Made by a program: the position numbers and the translations under genes. The notes under the pieces were generated by a model, which ran no database searches, was not told the origin of the DNA, and was given only the letters and a program-made list of their open reading frames with translations. Positions 23,049 through 35,000 of a stretch of DNA of 64,000 nucleotides are shown here, in pieces. Each line of letters opens with the position of its first letter. Within the stretch, counting starts at the first letter, position 1. This DNA is from Larus michahellis (Eukaryota > Chordata > Aves > Charadriiformes > Laridae): the NCBI RefSeq assembly GCF_964199755.1, contig NC_133906.1, positions 11,532,001-11,596,000 on the forward strand. Direction: 5' to 3'.

Positions 23049-26000
23049 TCAAGCAGCCTTTTCAGTCCCATGAGGAGCGAGAAACAGATTTTTATCATCG
23101 CTTTTTAGAATGCATGGCTTTGCTCTAACGACTGAGATGGATGTCCCCGTGTTTGCTGCAAAATTCTTACCCCATTCGGGTACGTGACCCTTGGTTCTGC
23201 GCCAGGCCTGAGATGTGTCCCACTCCTCATTTGTAGCCGTGTTGTCTAACCACAGGAGGGAACTCTTCCCTGTGAGTATTTCAGGAGCTGAGCACAGTCT
23301 ACAAAAATTAAATAGAGCATGGGTTGTGTAAGAATCAGGTTGCTTGTTTGTGTTGTTTTTTTTTTCTTGATCTCAGACGTGATAGATGAGCAGAAAGCTG
23401 ACGTCGCTGATTTTCCCCAGAAATCTAAGGCAGACGGGGCTTTTCCTCTCAGGCTTTCATGCTCTGTTTTAAACAAATCCTTTAAAAAATAGTTTATTTG
23501 GATGCATGACTTAATAGACCTCAAAAGCCTGTAGAGGTTGTGTCATTGCAAAAAAGAGTTGCTATACACTAGAAGTATTTAAACATCTATGATGGTATGA
23601 TTTTCCCTCGTGCCTAAGAGTACCTCTGCTCTGGTGAACTCTCATCTCCCATTTAGATAATTTGGCTGCGGTTGCTAAGAGACAACGCTTACCTTGGTTC
23701 ACTGTTAGCCCTGTGACAAATGGCATTAGGTCTCCTATGGTATGAGGATGAGTAAGACGATTAACCATATATAAGGCTGTCCTCTACTGTCCCTGCAGAA
23801 TTATTACATGAGAGGTATTAGAAAGGTAGTGCTAAGTAGTGGAAGAAAGGCAAAGCAGATAACAATTGTGAGCATCCAACGGGTGTTATCCATGAACAAA
23901 GACGACAGATGCCCCTACCAGTGCTGGGATCTCAGTGCTGCTGTGACACAAGCGCTCATTTTCCTCCTCCAGTAGTAATAATTCCACGTGTTCACATTCT
24001 GCTTCAAGGAGAAAAATCACTGATGCCATCTACTGTATGTGTATGTACCTGTGGAGATTAGGGGTTGTTTAAGATGCCAGGCAGACTCAGCGTACTAAAG
24101 CTAAGGAAGGCTTCTGACATAAGATTAACATTTCATTGGTGAAGGAGGGGAGGAAATATAAATTATAAGCCGATATTGTCTTGCCAAAGAAGACTGAGGC
24201 TAGCAAGACCATCAACATCTGTACTGTAGTACCCTGGATGCATATTCACATGGAAGAAAAGACCATAGGGATTTTATTACTCGGTACGACTATAAACAGC
24301 TTACTTTCAGAGACATTACAGTTGATTTCTGGATGAAAGAAAGTCTCTGGCTCTTGACTTAATGAGGAAAAAACAATAAAGCAAAAAGAAAAAAAGCCGA
24401 GCATTGATTTCAAAGCCAGATTGGGCAGACTGTTGTGATTCTGTAATCAGACCCTGTGTGTACCAGTGGCCAGAGATCTTTATCCAGGACTTACAGAAGA
24501 AATGCAAACTTTATACATGAATATGCGCTGCACTATAAAGATTAACTGAATGCAATGTCTATATTGTTCAGAAACATTCCCAGTTTACTGCCATTCTTCC
24601 TGGATGTTATCAGTGCTCATTCTGTATTCGATGGACTGGTACATGGAGTAAACAAGGTGGTGAGTTTTCCCAGATTTCTATTCTATAGCAATTAAAAATA
24701 CAGTGCTACATTGAAAGAGATCAAAATCAAGAGAGATTTAAAAATGCACAGAATTGCCAAATGTCTTTCTTCCTTTCACATATCTTACATGCTTTTAATG
24801 AGAGTCCACTACCCATCACTGTGTCTGGCAGTTAACTTCTGGGCAAGAACTACAATTTGGCTTTTTTGTATTTTAATCGGCAGATATAACACATTTTTTT
24901 TTTCTGGTTTGCTTTCATGGGTGTTAATACGCACATTGCTGCAGTCACCTGGGTGAACAACAGCTATGTTGAAACCACCTCCAGCCCTGCGCTAGAGTAG
25001 GTAACTGTGCTTTTACTACGTCCGCGGTTATAAATCTGTCCTTCCAGAGGCCTTGCTGTCATCCTCAGCGTCTGTCATAAGCTCAATGGGCTACAGCCTT
25101 TTTCCTCCCCTAGTTTTAATATACTTTGTTTTATTCCTAATTGCAGCTTAAAACGGTGCAAATCCCTTGCATTTCTTGTACACAATTTTCTAGGTAAGGG
25201 AATAGTATTTTTTTTCTCCACCCATTCTTCAAATGTCCATTTTCCTCTTTTCCTTTAAAAATACAGAATAGAGAGCGCTGGGGGGTGGGGGGGAGTGAGG
25301 GGGGGAGAGAAAGAGAGAGAACCCTCCTTAGGAAACAAGCTGCAGCGAAACTAAGCTTGCATTTCCTGCGAGTGTCGGTGCTGCTTCTGGCTCAGTATCC
25401 ATGGAAACCTGATTTCCCATCCTGCTGCAGGAATTAATTGAAGATCCCAACCCAGTTGCTCAGGGAATCACTATGATATTAATTCACATCAGGCTATCAG
25501 GCTCACTTTATTATCTCAGATACGCTTTTCATTACTTTTTATCGGAACAAAAGGTTGAATTAGCTTTCACCAACTTAACAAAAAAAGGCCATCTACATTT
25601 TTACCTCCTCAAAACCAGGGCACAGCACATAGAGGCTACGGCTTGTAAAAGAGCTATTTCAAACGAACCTTGGCCAAAACATCGACAACAGGAGAGAGCG
25701 CACAGCTGGGAGTGCTCTATGCAAATTTCCTTCCCCACGTCACATACTGAGCTCTCCTTTTCACCCGTGACACTAGCTGGATTACCCTGGGGGCGAAAAG
25801 GCCACCGTCCACCTCTCGGTATCAGAACATACCCTCCTCTTCCACAGTTCATTCTGCCCTGGGACATAACGTGCAAAGCTTCAAAGAGAATAAGCCAAAA
25901 GGGACTTTTGCTGGGGAATATTGTTTCCAGACTTCTCTTTGAAGGCTTGTCGTTAATTACAAACATAAACATGTCAAGTTCCCACAGGATCCGCTCCTGG

Positions 26001-29000
26001 ATCACCCATCTCTGGATATCTACCTTTGAACTTTCTTTCCTCTTGCTTTTATTTCCTGCTTGATTCCCTAGCTGCTATCCCCACTCCCTTTCTCCCTGAC
26101 CTCCAAATCTGTGTCTTTTCTGCTTGGACATTGATTTTCTCTGCTTTCATCTTTCTGATACTTTGTATTTAGCAGCTGGTCCTTTTGTAACCATGACAAC
26201 TGCATTGTGACGTCAGCAAAGGATCTCGCTACTATCTGAGGAACTGGATCTCATTAAATGCCAGGGATGCTGCTTGAGCTGACGTTTAGTGTCCTGTGCC
26301 CAGGGGAGGCGTTTAGTTCGCCGTCTTCTATATTTTGTCTGTGGGCCTGGAAAGGCCAATTCCTTATGTTAGCTGGTACCTTCAGACAATTGCCCTTCTC
26401 CATCTCCAGTTCGCGCTACTGAGCTATCGTCCCCTCCACAGATGTGGGCTGTTCAAGGAGCACTATCGCAGGAAGGACGGCAGGGATGTTATCATAGACT
26501 GATCACACCGTCCTTGGGTTACATCCAAGAACTTATGCTGTGTTGTGCAGCTACATCTCATGCACTGCACTGGCAGTTTATGAGAAGAAACTGATTTGTC
26601 TCAAGCTGTAATCCCAGGCGCTGCAAAAGCTGCATATACTTGCTACAGAATAGTTTTGGGTTCATGGACAAAGCTAAGGAGCGCTGTTTTCCCTGACTGG
26701 TTGTCCTGGTTTCGGCTGGGAAAGAGTTAATTTTCTTTCTAGTGATTGCTGTGAAAGGAATGCCAGCTTCTCATAGAAGCCTAGACAAAACGATGGAATA
26801 TTCCATAGCATACACCATTCCGTACCATTCCATTCCTGCTCCGTATATAAATAGGGGTTAGCTGGGGGGGCAGGAATCCTCAATCACTGCTCGGGAGGGT
26901 GCCAGTTCACTGGGTGCTGAGAGTGACCTCTGTCATTATTAGTATCGTCATTTTTCCTTCTGTGTTATTCTTTCTATTAAAATGACTATCTCAAAACAGG
27001 AGGGTTTTTTCCACCCTGTCGTCCTTTTTTCCCCCCTCTTCTCCCTGCCCCTTCGGTGGTGGGTGAGCGAGCGGCTCTGTGGTTCTAGTTGCCAGCTGGG
27101 GTTAAACCGTGACACTGGTAAATGCAGGCAGGGGAAAAGTGAAAGTAACGTTTTGAACTGACTTAGTGGCAACTCCAGGCACATTAGACAAATACTTAGG
27201 AGGATGAAGAACTACCATAGACCAGTGAAAGGCTGTACTGGAATACAAGGACACCAGTATTCTTAAGGGAAATAATTTTCCCCTCTAATTAGATTTACAG
27301 ATTACAGGTTGTGTTATATTGTTACTCACCGCCAAGACGCAGAACTCCATCTGTGATGAACCACTCCTCAGTCTCAGGCTGCAATTTCCCAGCGTCAGAC
27401 TCTTTAGGCATCTAGGGATTCAAATGCTGTCAGGGATAAGAGCTAACCGAACGTAGACTTCCAGGGAGAATAGAAATTAGTAGGCAATCACCTACTTCCC
27501 ACCCATAGCAAAGCTAGACCTTCCCTGTGTTCCTCTTCTCCCAGGGTAAAAACACCAACTCGCTTGGACTTCCTCTCTCTTCCCACATCAACGAAGACCA
27601 TGAGGTCTGTGAATCTGAAGTCCTGGGATAAAGTAACACAGTGAAAACACCTCCTTTACGTTCAGCTGCAGTAAGAATACCAGCTGCTTTACTCTAAGAA
27701 AGTGCTGACAGAAACCGTAACGAAAATAATAAAAATTCATTACACAACCTCTTCTCTCTTTCTTCACTCAGTTCAGGCTACTTAGAGTTCAAAAAGAACC
27801 CTAAAAAGAAAGGTGAAGCCCACCAATACAACTTGATGTGAGCTTAGATTGAAAGTGCAAACACAATGAAGTAATGAGGTGGCAAGTCTAGAACAAATAA
27901 GCAAAAGTACTTTTCTGTAGTAATATATGATGGAACTCAACGCTGGACGACGCTGTACAGGCCGTAAGTATGAACAATTACACGGTGGACTATATAACCT
28001 AATGAAGGATAGATGTATTGATGGCTGAGATTGATGGCTTAATGTTGAGAAGCAGCCTCTGGCTCAGGAATCACCTAATGGTATACCGGACGGCGGGGGC
28101 AGGAGAAAAAAAATATAATTCTGTGCTTGCTTTGTTATACGTTATCAGCACCCACTATCGGAAACTCACAGCCAAGAATTAGATGGGTTAAGGAGACCTG
28201 ATCTGTCAGTTTTTCAAAGGCAAAACTCAATAAAGTACAGCAAAATTCTCAAAAAGTTAAAAAGTCTTGCTTTTACAAAAGGAACAATTAGGACGCAACA
28301 CAACTATATTAAAAAAAAAAAGAAGGCTAAATATATAACCTCTCAGAATATGAGTAGGAACATCACGAAACAAAAAGGAAATACATTTTTGCACAGTACC
28401 TAAACCCATGGAACTGTCATGAAATACCACAGAGACGCACGTTCAGCAGATGCAGAAAACATCGAGCAACCACCTCTGGTTAACAACATGTCTCAACCTG
28501 GATTTATTTTAGAGAGAGACTCTTCCCTCTCCCACCATCACTGCTCTTTCATAGCATAATCCAAATTAAATCTTGGTAACTAGTAAACATAAGCACCATT
28601 AACCAGCTCAACATTCCTTGCAGTCGTCTACCTCTGAATCGCTCAGCACCAGCAGAGATACGAACCCGAGCTGGCTGGCCCACGTATCTGAGGTAATTCG
28701 GTAGTTGTGTCCTGAGTTTTTGGTGAAGGGTTTAAAGTTTGCCGTCAGAACAACAGGAAATGGAAATTCTGTGTATTTCTGCTTGTCGAGTTTGGAGTAG
28801 GTCCTCCAATTTCCTTTATAAATAAGGCTGGGATACTAGGAGTGTTTCAGAATATACGTACTAGTACTTTCCTTCTGTCATTAGACTGAAACGTTTACTC
28901 CAACCCATCCTTTCACAGAATCAATTGTCATAATAAAAAAAAACAAAACCCCCCAAAACCCCCAGCAGCTTCCATTTCAGCCTTCTTGTTGAGAAAAAAT

Positions 29001-32000
29001 ATTTAAACTACAGTGTTTAGCGGATATAGACAGGCATCAATACTCCGCAACTAGAACAGTGGAAAAGCAGCACGTTTCTGCTCCCTTACTCCAGGGCAGC
29101 AGCCAGGCCCCCGCCTTGCCCTTCCAGTTCTCTCTGTACTGCTGTTATTTTTACTTTGGCAAAGTTTGGCCTAGTGAAGATGCAGCTGATCTATATAAAA
29201 GAGAATAACGGAGTACAAGAATACAATTAACAAAAACAATGCCACAAACTCATGGGCAATGAAATGTTTTCCTGTCTTTCACAAAGATTTAAAAATACCT
29301 TTAGCAATGGTTTCATATATTTAATTATATGTGACCACACATTTAATTGTATGTGACATTTAACTGACATTTACTTTCCAGTTTTTCTTGCGCATCTTTA
29401 AAATATACCTGTCTTTGCATATTTGCACTTGGCAATGTAAACACTCGGTCAGTCAGCTGTAGCTCACTTCTCAGACCCCCAAACCAGGTAACTGCTTCCA
29501 CGGACAGCTGCTTTGAGTTAGATTTGAACCCGCAGCAGTCCTAAATGTTATTGCTGGTTTCCAGAGGCAATCAGTACCTTCTGATTCTAGCATATTCTAA
29601 ATTCTCCAGATATCTTGCTTTTTAAAAAATTAACCGACTAGATATTCCCAAAAGCTGTTTCTTGCTAATCAGATACGCTTCGCTTTACATTCAGTATGGT
29701 TGAATGAATTCTTTAATTCTAAGGGATTAACATATAAGCTCGTCTCTTCAGACAGCAAAATATTACTCTTGGATAGCAGGTGACTTTTAAATTCCTCTGT
29801 TAACTGCTCTGGGTAGCCTTCAGAGGACAACAGACGCAACATCTGTCTCCAATATATAACGATGTGGCTATTGTTGCCTACTGCTAAGTCTGTAAGGTGT
29901 ACAGAAGGAGCTCCTGTCTATACTTCTCAGTAGCTTAGAGGATTTATTATATTACTCAGTGCTTTATTAGATTAATATGATCTTGCAGTTAAAAACCAGA
30001 CATATTCTCTGTTTCATATTATATACACAAATCACAGTATGGACAAATGAATTGATTATATTTGCCCCGAGATTTCCAAATTAATGTTGTTGTTGACACA
30101 CACTCAAAACACCAAACAAACAGACTTATTGTCTTAGTAGAAAGAGATTATATTTATTTATTTATGTGTAAAGAGCTAGAGCCTACACTTAGCGTCACTG
30201 TAAAAAGGAAATTAGATTTGAACGCTTTTATGCTGTAAGAAAAATAAAACAAATTACAAGACCTAATTGCTAACAAAAAAGGGCCATTTTCTCAGTAAGC
30301 AGGAAAAGAGATGAGGAAAAATAAATTCTTCTTTCTCTTACCTTTGGGTCTCGTTCAAGCTTACATTTGACATCAGAGTCAGTCTGTCTTCTAGTGAGCC
30401 ATACAGAAATAAAAACGGAGCAGCTTTGCACTTTTTCAAGTCCTACACGGCAAGTTATCTGGAAAAAAAGGCGATGAGGTCTCTTCTATTAATGTACATT
30501 CTTCCTTAGACTCAGCTTCCTCAGACTCAGGTCCAAACTCACTTTTGGACAAGCCAAAACCAGACAATCCAGAGATCCAGACATCAAAGCAACAATGAAA
30601 TCGTAGCTATGCAGCTTGGCAAGCAAGCAACAAGTAAAGAGTTTAATTTTTGACTGAAGTTAGATTTGGGTTTTTTGTTTTGGTTTGCTTTTTGGTTTTG
30701 GTTTCTTTTTTGTTAAATAAGGCCCGGGTAATCCTGTCCCTGTCCACGGCAATTGCAAAGCTGGTGAAAGGAAGATTCAAGGCACTTTGCCATTACGGAA
30801 CAATCTGCTACAGAAGGGCTTTCTCATGCTTTTGATTAGCAAGTTGGGGACATCTGAGCCAAGAATGGTTCATAGCGTATTACACTGCAGTTATATCTAC
30901 ATTGTATCAAAATCACCTTGAATATTTGCCCTGGGATTTCCCGCTCACCTCAGTTAATACCGTGCTGTTTCCAGTCCCGGGGTGGCTGTGGGATAGAAAA
31001 CGTTACCCTGTGCTCTGCAATAGCCTTCAGGAACCACTCATTCTGGTGGCGAACTCACAATTTTACTGCTTTTGCTCTTGCTTGATACCTTTGACACGGT
31101 CCCGCACAACATCCTTCCCTCTAAATTGGAGAGATGGGTTTGATGGATGGACTATTCCATGGATAAGGAATGGGCTGGATGGACATGTCCAAAGAATCAC
31201 AGTCCCTTAATAATAGATGTGTTGCAGCAATGGATTCCACAAGTTAGCGATTATGATGTTAAAAACTCCCATGTATGAGAGACAGACCTTAGGCTGTTGC
31301 CATGAAAGGAGCTAAATTCACTTCTTATTCCCAGAGTAAGGCCAAGAACTTAATTTTCATATTATATAAGCGTTTAACAATACCTCCTCTTGCACTTCTT
31401 AAGTAGTAGAACAGGAGGAAACAGAACGTGGTTGCATTGCACTCACTCTGTTAACCTTCCCATTTGCATTTCCTGAATTTTATTTTTAGACATTCAACTT
31501 CAATGATACACGAACAGGAGGTTTTTTGCATTGCATTCAGCAACTTTGAAAAATACATTGAAAAAAATACTTTGAAAAATAAATGTTACCGACATTTTAG
31601 CTAGCTAATCTCCTACCCTACCTCTCAGCAGGTCATTGATCCTGAACGCGTATTATTTACCTCTTGTTTATTTCTCCAGGGTGATCTCTGCCAAAAATTC
31701 CAAAACAAAGCACCAGTCTTGCCCCAAAGAAAATCTGACGGCAAAAACAACTTTAGAATATTAACCAATGCTTACATATACAGTAAGTTAAAAATCACCA
31801 TCTCCTGACAGGAAAAGTCTTATCGTAGTTGGAATAGTGGTAGACTTAGGGGTTTTACCAAGTACAGCTTGTAAAAGCTGAGGAAAGAAGTGTGACTGTA
31901 ATAAAACTAAAACACAATACAACCACGTCAAACAAATACAAACTAGAGGCAAGGTTCCCCTCCACCTCACGACTGAAACAGCCCAAGTCTGGGCTGTAGC

Positions 32001-35000
32001 CGTATCTTGATCTTGAGTTTGCTTCAGCTATTCTATGACTGAAAGCCGAGAGCTTTTATCCCAAGATGAGCAAGAACTCTAAAATCAACCTGAGTGAAAG
32101 CTCATTGCTGCTTCCCGATTAATATGCCAGAAGGTCTGTGTGACATTTCTATGGAATGTCTCCGTGCTCTTGGGACTGATGATTCAGTGCAGAGCTGCTT
32201 GGAATTTCTACAAAACTTCAGCCCTCCTCACTTCTCAAACAGCTTCCTTTTACCAGCCTGTCAAGCTAAACTAAAAATAATTGCTTTGTGTGCAATAACA
32301 AGGGAAAGGATGGAAATTTCACAGCACAATGTATTAGGCAGCTCACTAGAAAGAGGAAGCTGCATTTTCAAGAGCAGCGTGAAATGTATCTCCCACGTTT
32401 AATTCTTTTTTCTGCAGTTAGTTAGAAAAAAAAAAATAATGCCAAATTTTAAGGCATTATTGAGTAACATAGTGAGTAACCTTCAAGCTAAAGGAATATG
32501 CAATTAAGATGTCTGTAAGGTCAATTTGATGAAATTTGTTCCTTGCTTGTCATAGTTTCATGACAGAGATAAAGGAAAAAGCTGTGTTTGGAAGAGGGCT
32601 AGTAACTGCTAAAACAGACATGAAAGAACTGGAAGTCTCAAAACAAGTATAAAACCACAGACTAACTGGGTTTTCACAACACTGCAGAGACTAGCCTCAC
32701 CACAAACTAAATGCTATTAAATGGAAAAAGACCAATTTCAAGAAAATGAATCTCCCCTCATACCTCTCAAAATCCAGCAACTGTCCCCAAGGCCTGCAGC
32801 CGAGGGACCGATCCGTGTCCTGTGTGTACGGGATCCTGCTGCAAGTCATCCCGCCATTCCGTGAAACACAACAGGGACAGACAGAGGAAATCTGGGACCC
32901 ACTGGCAAGCAGCAGTCAAGGACCTTACAAACATTCTTCCCACATGAGCTATTTCTTTGTAAACGTGTTTTAAACATAGGAACACATTTATGAAAGTAAC
33001 TAGAGCGGGGCAGCCGAAGCCCTCTGCATTCAGTAAGGGCAAATAAGAACCGATTCACCGAATTTGCTGCACGAGAGAGGCCAGTAGTGCACTCACAGAC
33101 ACCGAGGAAGAAGTGGCATGGACTTTTAAGCTTTAGTCACAAAATAAGGACCCACTACACAAATGAAAACTATTTCTGGGAACGCTCGGATAAGTGCATT
33201 GTATGCATATTATATATGACATGATATTTACTTTAAGCTGCCTCACAGGTGGTTTCAGAAGGAAAGGAATAGAGTGATTTTATCAAGAACTTTTACCACA
33301 TTTAATTATATATCCAGATTTTTAATTTTCCGAGATAACCATTAGGCTGAGAAAGACCTACAAAGATAACAGAAGCGTTGCTGAAAAGGAACTGAATAGA
33401 ATACTTTAAAACCCAATACACTTCAGAGTCATTAGTGAATTATATATTAAATCCACGAATAATGCAAGTTAAGATGTGTTGTAAAAGCTGTTGAGCATAG
33501 ATATGAAAACCAAAGGAATCTACAATATCTAACAGATAAATTTCTTATGATTTCAGGGGTACAGGATGACACCATCAGAAGGTTAAAGGAAAATCGTGGC
33601 AATAAATGAATTTTTAAAAAAAAAGGGAAAAGAAAAGAAAAAAGCAACTTGAAACGACCATCTTCCAAGAGGAAATAATGCCATTAATCACCTGGAAAGA
33701 GCTTTAGAAAACAAGATATACTGAGCAGTAAGAAATCGTTGGATCAATATTTGATATACATTATGGCAAGAAAATCACTGTATGCGATTTTCATTTACAT
33801 GACATCCCATGCGGGGAGGTGGTCATTCTTCTTTTAAGCAGTCTACACTCATTACCGAACACTTCCGCACAAAAAAGGATTCAGGCAAAATGCAAGAAAT
33901 TCCACTCAAACTGTATTTTCTAAGACGACATTTAAAGGTTTACGTAAGTAAAGTTTAGTCAAATACCATCTTCCATGTCCACAAATCCATCCGAGATGCA
34001 TGGTTGAGACGTATGCACTACAGGAATGACGGTGTCAAATTAGGATTAAATGAGTAATTTAGACTTAACAATGTATTCAATTACTTCTTTCTTCTATTTT
34101 GAGTAGTTCTAAAGAGACCGGGATTTTCCAGACTTCATAGTTCTAATTGTTTGTGTTTAACATCTTCCTTCGAGTCACTTCTTCAGGGTGGGTGTTTCCT
34201 TCGACCACAGACGCGTACATCTGTGCACAGTGACTTCATTCAACCAACGTCCGTCCCTCTTGGTCACTGGCTTCGCCGTAGGCACATGCTCATTGACAAG
34301 GTGTTCTTTCCTTGCTTCTGGCTTTTGCTTTCTTGTTGCATGGAAATGTAGCATAAATCCTGACACACGAGTTAGCTCACTTTCTGAACAGAATCCCCGT
34401 TGCTTGGTGGGACTGCTTCTCCTATTCCACTGCTAGAACATATAACTAATTAATCCTGTAAAAATCAATTGAGGTTATGACTGCTTTTTCTGCAAGCTGA
34501 GTACGGCAGCATTTGCGGTGTCTTTTACTATGATGGTAGGAGCTCCATAGCAACAGCATGTTTGCATTTCTACCAGAACCACATTGCTCCCGCACTGTCT
34601 ACCAGGAAAACTGTTTCAATATGAATGATCACAGTTATTTAGTTTGTGTGCTGAAGAATTTATTCTGATTAAGAGAATAAAGTTTTAACTAAAAAGCTGG
34701 GTTTATTTGTCCATAGCTAGCACGGATTTCACTGTTCCAGCTTTCTTTGGAGTTTAGACTGACAACGTTTCTTTGGTGCTAAGGAATTGGAAGTTTTGGC
34801 TTCCTTCACCTGTAATTCACTAACATACAAACATGTGCAAAAGCTGTTCGGAGGGTTTAAACAGACATTCCCTGAAATAATTCTTTATTACACTCGTAGA
34901 ATCTCTGATCCTTTTCTTCACATGTACCCATTTCAAGACGGTCTTCATCCTCTTAACGCCATCCAAGAAAAGCTTTTCATAAAGTACACACAAGCAAACC

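Noticed and set aside
25473-26063. Overlapping 196-codon plus and 134-codon minus open frames
   Set aside because: Neither resembles a known protein, and the minus frame does not fit in phase with the adjacent exon chain.
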